This document shows, piece by piece, positions 1 to 12,612 of a stretch of DNA of 64,000 nucleotides. The notes beneath the pieces were generated by a model. The model was not told the DNA's origin, ran no database searches, and saw only the letters and a list, made by a program, of their open reading frames with translations. Source of the stretch: Cervus elaphus (lineage: Eukaryota > Chordata > Mammalia > Artiodactyla > Cervidae); NCBI RefSeq assembly GCF_910594005.1, contig NC_057823.1, forward strand, positions 61,936,015 through 62,000,014, written 5' to 3'. A program made the translations under genes and the position numbers. Each line of letters opens with the position of its first letter. Positions within the stretch are counted from its first letter, which is position 1.

Positions 1-232
1 GTTGCAGTGCACAGGCTTCTCATTGTGGTGTCTTCTCTTGCTGTGGAGTGCAAGCTTCAGGTGCACAGGCTTCAGTAGTTGTGGCTCGCAGGCTCCAGGG
101 CACAGACTCAATAGTTGCGGTGCACGGGCTTAGTTGCTCCGTGGCACATGGGATCTTCCTGCACCCAAGACTGAATCCATGTCCCCTGCATTAGCAGGCA
201 GATTCTTCTCCACTGGACCACCAGGGAAGCCC
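1..232 (-). mobile_element. CHR-type SINE (long form), cut by the window edge
   Basis: tRNA-derived CHR SINE in reverse orientation. The tRNA-like head is at the right end (accaccagggaagccc) and the body with repeated caggcttcagtagttg-type motifs extends to the window start. Confidence 0.8.
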
Positions 233-3019
233 TATAGGACCCTGATTATTGATAAACCAGCAAGCATGGCTTTTACCCTCCCACACCCTCACCCATGGTT
301 ACTGCCATAACTGGTGTGTCAGCTGCAGGAATTGGGAGGTTGTCACTCTAGGGTATATCACTAACCCCACACAGCTTCTCTCTTCTCTCTGCACTTCTCT
401 CTGTTGATCAGCTTTGGTTCTTGCATCAACTATTATCTTTGCTTCAATTCCTGTTCCCCCAAAAGAATGGTGCAGTTAATTTCCTACCATTCCTACCAAG
501 TTACCTCAGAGGCTGGTGAATCAGACTGTAGATTGGGTCCCCACCCACGGTCCAGTCGGCTGCAACCAGGGAGGTGGGGGGAGGCATCACGTGACACCAA
601 CATGACTGCTTCTGAAGGAGACTGTGGGAGTGGCAGGCAGGCTGAGGCTGGCTTGGACAACGTGCTACCAGATGGTTGTGCCCTCAACTGTCTCCTTCAT
701 GCCTGGCTCCCTTATTAACAGTTGAACCCAGCTCCCTCTCACTAGCTGCCCCTGACCGCAGGAAAGACCCCTGAACTGACCCACAGACCAGAGTCAGGAT
801 GTTCATCTGGGGCAAATCCACCACTCTTTCTTTTCCCACCATGGCAGGTGATACCAGTGGAGTGCAGGTATCTCTTCAGTGAGCTGAGCACTGAATCAGA
901 CTCAGAATCAACAGTTTTCTCCAGGAAGCCATTGCCAAGCGATTCTAGCTGACATGAAAGAACTAGATAGGATGGGAAGATCTCTAGAGTTGCTTTAGGC
1001 ACGGGCATGGCTTGTGTCTGAGTCAGCGCTCCCACCTAAGCAGAACACCCAGCCTGGGAGGCCTGAAACCAGTGGTCAGGGCTCCCCAGGGGAGAGAGTC
1101 TAAGTACTGATAACCCTTAGGATATTGACATCAGTCAGGCTCCTGAGGGGATGTCCAGGTCAAGAAAAAGGCTGAGGGTGAGACGCTGACTCACTGGCTC
1201 TGGGTTTGAAGTTCTTCATCACTTGATCCATTTTGTCTCTGTCTCTCTGTGAGTCAAACAGCAACATCTCCCACATCAACAGGTGCTCCTCAGCCAGCTT
1301 AGGGAGACCTGCCCAGGCCTTTGAGAAGATGCCAAAGCATTCTCCAGGTGGGGGTGCAGTGGGCAGAGGGAGCTGCCCCAAAGGCACAAGGACTGTCTGA
1401 GGAGGCACCCACTCCCTGTCTGGGGAGACACCCACTGTGTCAGATGGGAACCATTATGCTTTGGAAATATCAGGACTTCCCAGAGCCTCAATATATTCAT
1501 GTGGTCTGTGCATGAATAAGAGCAGGAAGAGTACACAGGGCTTCCTCAAATTACTGGGCTTATTTTGGCAGCTGGACCACATGGGATTTAAATAAAAGAA
1601 ATTCACCTCCCTGTGGAAGAATGCAGATAACAGAAAGAGGGAAGAGGACTGGATAGGAGAATGAGTCACGGTTAAAACGATCCTGCATGAGAAGCTAAGC
1701 CAGAGTGAGGACCCTCAGCTCCTGCTAATTTTTCCACACAAGAGCCCAGTCCCAATGTTGCCAGAGTTTCCAATTTTTCAAAAGAAGACAAAAATCCAGA
1801 TTTCTCTGTGAAATACTTTTAAATTGTGGTGAGTAATTCAGAAAACACATTTTCACTTGGAGCGTTCAGTTTGTGTGTATGTGTTTAATATCTTTAGAGG
1901 AAGAATCTCAGGTCTTTTCCTCCAGGGTTTTCTATGAGCTTCTCTCATGTCGAGAGCTGAAGACACCAGAGCCTGAAACCAAACTGCGGATTCCAGCACC
2001 CCTTGGCCAGAGCTCCGATCTGTGCCGGCCTCTGGGATGCCGTGTCTCTGTGTTTACATGCCCGTGAGGACCAGAGAGGCTTTCCCAGAGCCACGCTCTG
2101 CTGGGTGCTCACACGCTCCAGAGCCACCCACTTGGTCATCATAGAAACCAGGCAGATCCAACCAGCCCAGGGCATGGCTTCTCTTCTCGGTCGTTTTGCA
2201 GTCCTGAGTGACCAGCCAGGATGCCCACACATACCCTTGTGGCGGTGGCTCCAGGAAAGGGCATGGAAAGAGTGTAACATGAGGCCAGCCCAGGGAGTGC
2301 TGGTCCATTCAAACATTTCATAGCAATCTCAACACATCAAAATGTGAGGCAAGTGCACAGAGCAGGCTGACGGGGTGGGTCTGGGTGCTGTAGAACAAGA
2401 TTGGACCCGCTGTGAAACCTACCGTGGGAACCCTGCTGCAGAGACACTGCTCGATGCAGGGCTGGGCTGGGGTCTGAACACCAGACATGCCTCCAGGTGG
2501 GCAGACCCTTCCGGAAAGCCCACACCTGAAGGCCCCAGAGGGTGTCAGAGGAGCCTGGTGGCAAGGAAGCACATAGCATCAGACAACAGGTGAGGAGCCT
2601 TGAGACCCCAGGGTGCAGGGAAGGCCTGGTCCTGGGAAACGGGAGCGGAGGGTTTACTCTGGTCACAAGAGGGCCTGAGTTACAGCCAGAGCTGGGACCT
2701 TTCCCGGGCCAGGCAGGGTTGTGGCTGGTGCTCAGGGCAGGGTGGAGCGGGGTGGGGGAGGGCAGGAAGGGAGTGGTGCCCACACCTGGTGAGGCAGTAC
2801 GCGTATTAAAACATGATGCCTTCTCTCCATAATGAGTCACGGCTGTGGCAGCACATTCCCCCCTACCTTATTCTTAATGCCATCTTTAAAAATTAGTCAA
2901 AAAGGAGGCACTTCTGGAGAACGTGCTCAGGGGAGTGGCCCCAGTGACACGTGGTGAGTGAGGATGGAGAGCAGAGAGGGTTGGAGTGGTGAACAAGTTC
3001 TGGAACAAAGCTATGAAAG
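233..3019. other. Intergenic DNA, no supported gene
   Basis: GC-richer unique sequence downstream of CSNK1A1. Several open frames exist, the longest at 2337-2840 minus (167 codons), but they are Pro/Ser-rich, show no domain, have no splice context and overlap other frames of similar length. I call none of them a gene. Confidence 0.5.
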
Positions 3020-3235
3020 TGTAAGTTCCGTCTCTGCCAGTTACTAGCTGCAGGACCTCAGGGAAGCTACCTGCCTCTCAGAGACCCATTTCCTCATCTG
3101 CAAAGTGGGAGAGTAATGGCAGCTACCTCCTAGAGCTATGAGGAGTAAATGGATAAAGTGTGTGGGAACCTTTGCCCCTGGCACTTAGGAGTCACTCCGT
3201 GAGTACCTACTGTCATTTGAGGTAAGGAAGAACAT
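3020..3235 (+). mobile_element. MIR SINE
   Basis: Diverged mammalian-wide interspersed repeat in forward orientation. Recognisable pieces are ctgccagttactagctg, tttcctcatctgcaaagtgg and the tail cacttaggagtcactccgtgag. Confidence 0.8.
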
Positions 3236-3767
3236 CCAAAATTTCATCACCAAAAGGAACCAAGAGTTGGTTTACTTGTGGGGAGATAGAGGCCCAAGTC
3301 TTCCAATGCCAGTCCAGAATGAGCCAGGACCAGAGCCCAGATCATCTGCCCCTCCCAGTACACCCCATCTGGGGAACAAATCAAACCCGGAAATGATGAC
3401 TCCTGGAAAACCCCGCTCTTTCTGGCACCCAGAGGAAGACAAGCCAAGTAGCTATTTAGAGCCTCGGGTGCTAGCACAGCCCTAGCACTAAGGATGTACA
3501 TCTGAGAATTGACAGGGACCCCTTCCTTCTTCCAGCCTAATGCAGAGGCTGCAAGAGCTAAAATCTGGCCCTCCCAGCTTCCCTCGACCTCACTCAAGCT
3601 CAGCCAAGGAGCTGGGGCTAAGTCAGGCGCGAACCCAGGCCTGGTGGCTGGTGCCCCATAGTCTACCTCTCTACACAGGAGACCTTGCTCCCTCCACACC
3701 ATATTTGTTTTCAGGATTGGTTCAGGGTCATCCCTGTAACAATCATTAGAAAAACCAATAACACTGT

Positions 3768-4050
3768 GTCCTTAATACGTCCATGGGCTGTGCTAAGTGA
3801 GGTTTTTCTGCTTTTTTTTATTGGCAGTTCTGCACAGCATGTGGGATCTTAGTTCCCTGACCAGGAATCCATGCCCCCTGCATTGTGAGCATGGGGTCTT
3901 AGCCCCTGGACCACCAGGAAAGTCTAAGTGAGGGTTTTTTTTAATTGCCACTATTTTATAAGGTAAGGCTATAACATTATTATTTCCATTTTACAGATGG
4001 GGCCAAGTCAGACCAACTTCCCCTAGCCAATAAGTGAAAAAAACACAGTT
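3768..4050 (-). mobile_element. MIR SINE, split by a CHR-2 SINE
   Basis: Reverse MIR. The left piece ends at gctgtgctaagtgagg, the right piece resumes at 3934 and contains ccattttacagatgggg. The CHR-2 insertion sits between duplicated copies of ctaagtgagg at 3793-3802 and 3924-3933. Confidence 0.65.
3803..3923 (-). mobile_element. CHR-2 SINE with 10-base target duplication
   Basis: Reverse-oriented CHR-2: T-rich tail at the left, then ctgcacagcatgtggg and ttagttccctgaccagg, with the head (gaccaccaggaaagtc) at the right. Both flanks carry ctaagtgagg. Confidence 0.85.
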
Positions 4051-4559
4051 TGGACAGGCACACCTACTCCCTCTTCACCACATCCTCCTGACATGGCAAC
4101 ACTTCCCTTCTGTGCCTGCGCCCTTGCTGTTCCACTCTGTGGCCTTGTCAGGGTCTTTGCCTACACCAGAGGTTCATTTAGGATCTTGAAGAGTAAAAGA
4201 GTAAAAAGGAAAGGCTATTGTGGTAGCTCCTCCATCCTCAAGCCAGACCCTCCCGCTGTGGGTGTGAGACCCTTTCCTTTCGCTACAGCCTCTGGACTGT
4301 GTTAGCAGCTCCCTTCCCCAGTCACTGACTTCAGTCTTTAGGCCTTAAGAATGTGAGGGAACAAACAAGACACCAGGCTTGGGTGTGAAACTTCCTGCTG
4401 CTGTAGGCGTGGACGCCCACTGGCAAGGAGAGGGGGACACCTGCCCAACTGTCAGGGCACAGACAGCCCTTCGGGAACCCTGCTGGTCCCACCTCAGATC
4501 CTCCATCATCCCAACTCTCTAAAGCCCCATGAGGGGCAAACCTCAGTCTGTACTGTGAT

Positions 4560-5005
4560 AACTTGTTAGGGTTATTGTAATGAAGTACCACATACTGGGA
4601 GGCTTGAATAACAGAGGTGTATTTCTGGAGGCTAGGAGTCTGAAATCCAGGTGTCAGCATGGTTACTTTCTTTTGAGGGTTGTGGGGGAGAATTGGATCC
4701 AGACCTCTCCCTTAGCTCTTGGGGGTTTGCTGAGAGTCTTTGGCATTTCTTAGTTTTTAGACTCACCACACCATCCCTGCTTTCGTCTCCACATGACCTT
4801 CTCCCTGTGAGTCTTTGTGTCCAAATTTCCCCTTTTTATAAGGACGCTGGTTGAACTGGATGTGGACCCAGCCTATGATCTCATCTTAACTTCATCATCC
4901 ACAGTGACCCTGTTTCCAGATAGGTCACATTGCCAGGTACCGGAGGGTTATGAATTCAACATCTTTTAGGGGGAGACACAATTCAACCCAGAGTACCACC
5001 TCACA
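4560..5005 (-). mobile_element. MLT1-like LTR (ERVL-MaLR), diverged
   Basis: Solo LTR relic in reverse orientation. Typical pieces are tgtatttctggaggctagg, ccacatgaccttctccctg, tttataaggacgctgg and ggagacacaattcaaccc. No internal retroviral genes are present. Confidence 0.65.
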
Positions 5006-5081
5006 GAACTGCAGAGTGGATTAAGTGCGCCAAGGCACGAAGCGCCTGCTGCAGATTCATCACTCACTCAACAAATGTTCG

Positions 5082-5121
5082 TCATTATCATATCATTATC
5101 ATATCATTATCATATCGTTAT
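5082..5121 (+). repeat. Short tandem repeat, 11-base unit
   Basis: About three and a half copies of a tcattatcata-type unit, with one substitution near the right end (gttatc). Confidence 0.85.
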
Positions 5122-6041
5122 CTGCTGTGCAGTGGCTGCTAGTGTCTTGCAGTGTGTCTTTGTGGGGCAACTGCCACAGGGACAGTGTGAGTATTCTCCT
5201 GGAACATGGCTCCAGAATCTCCCTGCAAGGAGGACCTTGAGGGTGGAGGGGCTCAGTGCTCGCTGACGGCCCCGATCTCACCAGCAAAGACCGCAATGAT
5301 TCTGAAGACACTCTGAGTCCCACTTAATCTGTGACTGAGGGACTGTCAATTGTGGCCCGTATCAAACACTATTTAGAACCATCACTGCTATCAATCCTTT
5401 GGGATGGTTCCTCAGTCATCACGGACGGTGAGGTGGCATGACTAAGCACTCCCAAGGCACCTTTGACACAGCCACAGCGTGTGCAATGTGTTGTTGTGGA
5501 CGGGCTGGGAGCCCCAGGAGCTGAGTCATGGGGTGACTTTGGGAACCCCACAATGTGCCCAGCCCCTTCCATGTGTGCCCATGTAGGTGGGGACCACAGC
5601 TCTCTAGCTGGGAGGCAACAGCCCCTCCTGGGTGGGTGGGAGCAGCCCAGGCGTCTCCCTGGAGGGGTGAGGGGCAGATTGAATCTCAGATTGCTACCTG
5701 CCTCCTGCATTTAAGCTACCTCTTCACTCAGCACTTTGCGGAGCTCAAGTTCAAAGTCCTGGCAGAAAGACCTGATAATGAATCTAAGCCAGTGAGGATA
5801 CAAAGCTTTCATTATGGTGCTTGTAAACGTACGTGTCCTTCCTCCTGTTTCTTCTAATTTCCGGTTGCTTCCCTGTCCCTATTTATAAAAGTACTTTGAA
5901 AGTTGGGAAACTTGAGGCCTGAGCAGGTAGCCCAGCAGGGCTGAGGAGAGATGGCCAGGAAAGAGCTATGGTTTGGCCTGTGGGGCAAAGATCCTGGTAG
6001 ACAGTCCTGGAGGAGCATCAGGTGGTGTAAGCAGAAATAAA
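5122..6041. other. Intergenic DNA, no supported gene
   Basis: Unique sequence with several overlapping short open frames on both strands (for example 5369-5710 minus and 5555-5857 plus). No domain, splice context or start signal supports any of them. Confidence 0.5.
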
Positions 6042-6525
6042 AACAACTAGCATTTATCAAGCGTCTACCATGCCCTGAGCACCAGACTCACACGTCATTT
6101 TCTTTAATCTTCACAGCAGTGCCACAGTTAGTAGTGTAATTATAGTTCCATTTTACAGATGAATGGAAGAAATAAAGGGAGACTTCCCTGAAGGTCCAGT
6201 GGCTAAGACTCTGTGCTCCCAAGGCGGGGGGCCCGGGTTCAATCCCTGGTCAGGAAACTAGATCCCACAAGCTACAACTAAGAGTTCGAATTCTGCAACT
6301 AAAGATCCGCATGCCTCAATGAAGATTGAACATCCTCAGTGCTACAACTAGGACCTGGTGCAGCCAAATACATAAATAAACAAATAAATATTTTTTAAAA
6401 AAAGAGAGAGAGAGAAAAGACAAGAAACAAAGGTTTAGTGACTCATCCAAGGTCATAATGCCAAGAAGTGACGATTAGCCATTTGAACCCAGACCTGATT
6501 CCAAGGCCCAAGCCCTTTCCTACAA
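6042..6525 (-). mobile_element. MIR-family SINE split by a CHR-type SINE
   Basis: The left piece 6042-6178 carries actagcatttatcaagcg and ccattttacagatg; the right piece 6425-6525 continues with actcatccaaggtcat and gaacccagacctg. The CHR-type SINE between them landed in an existing MIR. Confidence 0.7.
6179..6420 (+). mobile_element. CHR-type SINE, long form
   Basis: Head gacttccctgaaggtccag, box-B-like gggttcaatccctgg, long body with repeated ctacaactaag motifs, and an A-rich tail ending in a gagaga run. Confidence 0.85.
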
Positions 6526-6711
6526 CACTGGTCCACCAACCATGGTCTGTGATGAGGTCCCCAAGTCTGGAGCAGAGCAACTGAGTCTCTCTCTAGCCTG
6601 TGTGTCCACGAAAAGCCAGAGACCAGAGGGCTGAGCCAGTGTGGGGGGCTCCACATGTCCTTTGTGAGGCTAATGAAAGATTTGGTCCAGATCTTAAAAT
6701 CTATGCTCAAG

Positions 6712-6845
6712 GGAATTCCCTGGCAGTCCAGTGGTTAGAAATCTGAGCTTCCACTGTAGGCGGCAGGGGCTCAATCTGGTCAGAGAACTAAGACATGGCG
6801 TGAAGTACAGTGCGGCCAAAAAACAACAACAAAACAACAAAAGCA
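6712..6845 (+). mobile_element. CHR-2 SINE
   Basis: Starts gggaattccctggcagtcc, contains gtggttagaaatctgagc and ends with gtgcggccaaaa and an acaac-rich tail. Confidence 0.85.
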
Positions 6846-7605
6846 TGTAATCCACACTCAAGAAGGTGTGAAGAGGAATATAAATAGCAATAATAATAAT
6901 AAAAAACCAACTCCTGTAACACAGGACAGACCATGTAGGAAATTCTCACAGATACAATGCTGAGCAGAAGAAGCTGGACACAAAAGTGTCCATACTGTAT
7001 TCTGTTGTCAGGAGGGTGGGGAGCCGTAGGGAGACCTTGTGTGGTGGGAGAGATGGCTCAGATCTTGAATTGTGTGGTGGTCACCCAGGTGGGTGTACAT
7101 GTAAAATTTCACCAAGCTGCAGGCTTCAGATCTGTACCTTTTATGGAATCCCTGATTAAAAAAATGCAGAAAAAAAATCACAAAAAACTGGAGATAATTC
7201 AGTCAAGAGTGACAACTGGGATCAAAGGGGCGGATTAAGCACTCTGTAAAAAATATAAAAGAAGTGTGTTTGGATGGGGTGGGGGAGTGACCCCTTCTCT
7301 CTTACGAAAGTCCACATCTGGCATTTTTCAGGATTTCCATAACCAGGAGGGAACTTCCCCTGCCTGGGAGGGCAAAACAGCATATGCTGCTCTCTTAATT
7401 AATTTCTGCATCCCCTCGCTCAAAGGCATTTGTGGAGGGCCTGCTGTGGGTCGAGCACAGAACTGCGTTCCAAGGATATAGCGGTGACAGAGCATCTGCT
7501 CTCATGTTGCGGTCATCATAGCTGGGGCTGAGATGATTGTTACTTTACAATGATAAGTAAAACAGCCAGTGCGAATGATAAGTCAAATAACCAATATGTT
7601 GCATT
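6846..7605. other. Intergenic DNA, no supported gene
   Basis: Unique and anciently repetitive sequence. Part of 7400-7530 (ctgctgtgggtcgagcacag, tatagcggtgacagagc) resembles an old interspersed repeat whose family I cannot name. No gene seen. Confidence 0.45.
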
Positions 7606-7813
7606 CATGCTCGGTCGTGTCCGAATCTTTGAGACCCCATGGACTGTAGCCCACCAGGCTCCTTTGTCCGTGAAATCTTCCAGGCAAGAATACCAGAGTG
7701 GGTTGCCATTTCCTCCTCCAGTGGATCTTCCCAACCCAGGGATCAAACCCTCATCTCCTGCATCTCCTGCACTGCAGGCAGATTCTTTACCACTGAGCCA
7801 TCAGAGAAGTCCA
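7606..7813 (-). mobile_element. Bov-tA SINE
   Basis: Reverse orientation: tgctcggtcgtgtccg, ccatggactgtagcccacc, ggcaagaataccagagtgg and the tRNA-like end gattctttaccactgagcc. Followed by an A-rich stretch at 7848-7875. Confidence 0.92.
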
Positions 7814-9286
7814 GCCAGTATGTTAGCTGGAGAAAAATAAAACAGGGAGAGGAAAAAAAAAAGAAAAAAAAAAACAGGGAGAGGGGTGAGGAATGAAGGA
7901 AGATCTGCATTTGCCGAGAGAATGGTCCTGGAAGGCCTTCTCCCTGAGAAGCTGGCAGTGAGAGGTTGAGAGGAGGGAAGGGGAGGTTAAGGGAGAGCCA
8001 CATAGATGAGGTCAAGGAAGTGTCAGAAGGCCTAAGGGCAGGGCTTGTGTAGACTTGGGCTTTACCCAGACAGAGGTGGGGTTTTGACTGGGGGCTGATG
8101 TGATCTGGCTGGATATCTGTAGAGGGGAACTAGGCTGTTGCTGCTGCACTGGGAGGAGCTGCAAGAGGGCCACGAAAGGCGAGTCCTGAGGCTCATTCAC
8201 TGCCTGTTCTCCCTCCTCCAGCTTCTCTGGTGGACCCTGAGTGCATCCAGCATGGCGGAGAGAAGGAGAAGGGCCTTCTTCCTGTGTGTGGAGCCTCCCT
8301 GTGTGTGGAGGCTACCAGGACAGGCTGGAAAGGGGGTAAAGAACAGCCCCAAGCCTCTGGACAGAGAGCATGAAGGCTTTTGGAGAACATAGAATGCAAG
8401 CAGGGGCTTAGCTTTCCAAGGAGGCAAAGGTCACCCAGCAAGTTTTATCAGAAGCTCCTGACCATAGCCAGGAGAGATGGGGTGGAGACGGTGAGGCCAT
8501 GACAGGCAGGGCAACACCCTCCTCTCCTGTTCTGAGAGCTGCTGCCCTCACCTCCTTTCCCTGGGGTCGGTGTGGGATCCCACTGGCTGTGGGGCAGCAA
8601 GTGGAGGGGGGGCAGTGTGATTTACAGGGGGCGTGGGCTGGAGTGAAGGGAGGAGTTTCTACATTTGTGACCGCCTGCTATGTGACTTGTGCACATGAAG
8701 TTCCCACTCTGGCCTGTTCTCTCTCCTTCAAAAATGGCAGGGCAGAGCCAGAGGCTCCTGGTTCTTTGATTCTATACCAGAGAGCCTGGTCTCTAACTGG
8801 GCCAGGGCCTCCTGGGAGCTCAGAGCCAGAGAGTCCTGGAGCAAAACTTCGGCCACCCATTGGCTTCTTACCTGGGTGAAGTATGAAGCTGATCCCTGCT
8901 TGTGGGTGTGGCCCAGGTTGGCTCATGTTTTGCCTTGTCCTCATTTCCCCTGTCACTTCCCCAAGGAAATGTGCCAAAACTTGCACTTGAAAATATAGTA
9001 CCACTCTGCCTTCCAGTGCTTTGAAGGCATCCCTACCCTCTCCAGACACATTTAAGGAGTCCTTGTGGTCTAAAGAGTAGAAGTCTGTCTCTGCAACCTG
9101 GTCTTCAAGAACCCCACAGTTAAGGCACCTTCCTCCACTCCTCCTGGCCCTCCTTCACCTAAACCCACTCCCGTGAGTTTCTCTGTTGCCTTCTCAACTC
9201 TCAGGAGAACATCACTTTTCAGCCTCAGACCCTTAATTCAACTTTGGCTGGAAAGCCTCCAACTCTATCCGCTAGGCCTCTGCTTG
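7814..9286. other. Intergenic DNA, no supported gene
   Basis: Includes an A-rich run near 7850-7875 and a GC-rich block with overlapping open frames on both strands (8012-9049). The frames have no domain and contradict one another, so I do not call a gene. Confidence 0.5.
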
Positions 9287-9562
9287 TTGTTGTTGCTCAG
9301 ATGCTAAGTTGTGTCTGACTCTGAGATCCCATGGACTACAGTACGCCAGGCTCCTCTGTCCTTTGCTGTCTCCAGGATTTTGCTCAAATTCATGTGCTTT
9401 GCGTCGGTGATGCTAGCTAACTATCTCAGCCTCGACTGCCTCCTTCTCCTTTGGCCCTCAATCTTTCCCAGCATCAGGGTCTTTTCCAACAAGTTCGCTT
9501 TTCACATTCGGTGGTCAAAGTATTGGAGCTTCAGCTTCAGCAGACATCTGCAGAGACCTTTA
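9287..9562 (-). mobile_element. BovB LINE 3'-end fragment
   Basis: Reverse orientation. It begins like the common BovB/ART2A terminus (ttgttgttgctcagatgc, ccatggactacagtacgcc), then has tctttcccagcatcagggtc and ggtcaaagtattggagcttc, which correspond to the C-terminal BovB ORF2 region and its 3' end. Confidence 0.8.
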
Positions 9563-9574
9563 TATTGAAGTGAG

Positions 9575-9730
9575 TTTTACAAAATGTCATTGAATTCTCA
9601 CCAAAAGCCCAGGGGACAGGTACCAGCCCTTTCTTCAGAGTTGAGAGGTTGAGCGATTTGCCTAAAGTCACACACACACAGTTAGTAGGCGGTGTAGCTG
9701 GAAGCCACACTCAAACCTCCTGAGATTTCA
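9575..9730 (-). mobile_element. MIR-family fragment
   Basis: Diverged reverse MIR: cattgaattctcacc, gagaggttgagcgatttgcc, taaagtcacacacacac and gttagtaggcgg. Confidence 0.6.
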
Positions 9731-11276
9731 GTGCTGAGATGACCATTCACACTGCTTTTCCCGGCCCCTGTCTACAGATGGGTCTCTGCTCTGAATGGAC
9801 CACCATTGTCTGAGGGTGGGGCCCGGGCCTCCTCAGACACCCTGGTGTGGGCCGTGATTGTCCAGCATGTCCTCTTTCCCTTGCTCCACCGGACCATTTT
9901 CTATCATCTGCCTCGGGACTGGGAATGCAGGCTTTTCTGGGTAGCCACCCTGGGGCGGGATGGGCTCTCCCAGGTGTCCTCAGCATTTCCTTCACCAGAC
10001 AGGTAGGCTAAGTGCTGCCCAGACATGCAGCTACTGTGACTCACGCGCACCCGCCCCAAGAGCTGTGGAAACCAGCTGGGTTGGTCCCACCTGGGAAAGC
10101 AGCCTGTGCCCCCTAGCCTTGATGATGGGCTTATGAAGATAGTGTTTGAACCCTCTAGGCCTGCCCACCAGTTGGAGCTCCCATCAAAATCCACATAGTC
10201 CATGTTCCCTGAGACCATGAGAACAGTGCTGGGCCTCACATTCTGGGGAACATCTTCCTCTTGGATACTAATGGCTGCTGACATTCTTCAACAGTTGACT
10301 GTGTGCTTGGCACTGTTGTAGCAAAATATAGCAAAACATTTGCCTTTCTCTTGATTCTGGGTAGGAGGATAAGACAGAGCGAAAAACTGTATCCAATTGT
10401 TTGGATACAGTAATTAGATGTTGGGGGTGAAGGAAGGCTAACAGGGGCAACTGTGGGTGAGAGTGAAGTTGTGTAACTTTGATCTTCTGTCTCCACCAGC
10501 TTCCGTGCTATTTCTGAGGCATCAAGCCACCTTCCAACAACAGAGGATTCTGGTTTTTGTTTCACAGCAAAGGTCAAACCTGGAGGAAGTCACCAATGTA
10601 CACAGCTTTGATGTTGTGACTCCATCTTTATTAGAACTGGGAGTGAGCCAAAAGGAGGGCCCTGGTGGAACCTGAGATAATGAATGTGGTCAGAAAGAGG
10701 CACGAATCCAAGTAGGCTCAGATTCAAAACCAAAGCTAATGCCCTGAACTAAAACGCTAACGGAGGCAAGTTGGGGCCAGCACCACACAATTTTCTAGAG
10801 TGGTTTAGTGAATTGAGTAGAGCCTGCTAGTTTCCTACATTGTATAAGAGCTGATTGTAAATGGCTCACAAAGCTGACACTGAACGCTTTCAGCAAACTT
10901 GTCTTTTAAAAAGCACCTCATTTTGAGCCTGGGAAGTGAATGTGGTAGGCCAGCCTGCAGAGGCCATCTTTTTGTGGATGTTGTCAGCACCATCATTTTA
11001 GGTCCGAGTTGATTTGTTAATTATACCAGTTGAATCTTTGTCATGCATAGAGTCAGCTCAGGAAGAGGAACTGTTAATAGTGGGAGGAAGAATACAATTC
11101 AGGTACTCAGACCAAGAGAGTTTCAGGTACCAGATCCAGAGATTCAAACCTGGAGAGGGAAAGGAGTAAAGTGAGAGCTAGAAGAAAACTATTGGTGACC
11201 CCTTGTGGGCTTAGGAGCCTGAGACCTTGAGGGGAGCCCTGCCCTGGAAGTTTCTACTCTCAGGGCCCTCTATGTG
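9731..11276. other. Intergenic DNA, no supported gene
   Basis: Unique sequence. Open frames such as 9904-10284 minus (126 codons) and 10236-10577 minus (113 codons) overlap other frames and lack any recognisable domain. Confidence 0.5.
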
Positions 11277-11484
11277 CTTGTGTGCCTGCTCGGTCATGTC
11301 CAACTCTTCATGGACACCTCATGGGCTGTAGCCCACCAGGCTCCTCTGTCCATGGGATTCCCCAGGCAAGAATACTGGAGTGGGTTGCCATGCCCTCCTC
11401 CAGGGGATCTTCCCGACCCAGGAATAGAAGCCACAATCTCCGATGTCTCCTGCACTTTATCCACGGAGCCACCTGGGAAGCCCC
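11277..11484 (-). mobile_element. Bov-tA SINE
   Basis: Reverse orientation: gcctgctcggtcatgtcc, catgggctgtagcccacc, ggcaagaatactggagtgg and the head ccacctgggaagcccc. Confidence 0.93.
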
Positions 11485-12612
11485 ATGGGCCTCCAACCAG
11501 TAGGCATACTGTAAAACTGCTCTTCCTTGTTCTAGAAGCTCCTTCAGGGGAATGGCCTTAGAGAAAAGAGGTTGCCATGGTACAACATTGAAGAAAGTTC
11601 TGAGTTGTTTGCTGCTTTTCAGTAAAAGATCTCTAAGTGATTTACGCATGTATCTTGGAAAGATTGCAAAGAATTCAGTAACACCACAATAACAAAACCT
11701 CTTCCAGTTACATATAATTTTGTGAAGACTTCTAATAAACATTAAAAAAAAATTTTTTTAATCCTTCTCAATAAATAAAATTTAACTCTCCATATTCAAA
11801 TTGTTATCAAAATCCATTTCGGTGACTTTGATCAATTAGGTGTAATAACTGTAATGGCAACTCTACCAGAAGAAATAACACTTCAAGGTTTATGGTCACA
11901 AGAAAATAAAATTGAAATTAAATGCATATTTTCATTTCAAAGAAATATAACATGGCAATCATTAAAAGACAGTAAGGCATGAAAATGAATTGTTTGTATG
12001 ATGAAATCCTGTTGGGAAAAAGGAATGGAAATAGTTCAAAGAGAAAAACGAATGATGTAAAATTTCTGACTGGCATTTGTCCAGGTGTTTTTATTCAAAG
12101 GACCAATAGCGAGCAGAGCTGCTCAGTTAAGAGTGTGGGCCCCAGTTCCTCACTAAATGCCACTGCTTCCTAGAGCTGTTTGAACCGAACAAATGGACAT
12201 ATTGGAGAAGAAAGTGGAAAGTCTTTTTAGCACAGAGAAGTATATGAAAGCACAGTGAATGCTGGAAACCGCAAGTGAGTGTAGGGTGTTGGGATGGAGA
12301 CTGGGGCTGGGGATATAAACCAAGAGATGAGGCTGAATAGCTTGATGAGCAGGTGACACATTATGGAGTTTGGTCATTATCCTGAAAGTAAGGGGGGAAA
12401 GGGGTGGCACACTCAAGAATTGAATGGAAAGTGGACTGGAGAAGTTATATTTCAGGTAAGGAGACTGTATTAGATGCTAATCTGAGTTCAGAGGAGAGAT
12501 GATACAGGCCAAATTTAGGCAGAACCAATGAGGAAAGCGAGGAGATGGACTTGAGAGATGAGTCAAAATGGCTCCCAGGGCTGTTTGGGAGTTTCCATTC
12601 AAGGGAGAATTA
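11485..12612. other. Intergenic DNA, no supported gene
   Basis: AT-rich unique sequence around 11700-12000. 12190-12560 looks like an old interspersed repeat (family not assigned), sharing a style with 7900-8140 and 49680-49960. No gene seen. Confidence 0.45.

Noticed and set aside
2337..2840. 167-codon minus-strand open frame
   Set aside because: Lies in GC-rich DNA where stops are rare, overlaps three other frames, is Pro/Ser-rich and shows no domain or splice context.
3247..3702. 151-codon minus-strand open frame
   Set aside because: No domain seen, competing plus-strand frames, and parts resemble old MIR-type sequence.
7550..7840. Open frames across Bov-tA and CHR SINEs (many positions)
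   Set aside because: These repeated frames with similar peptides are translations of the SINEs themselves and not genes.
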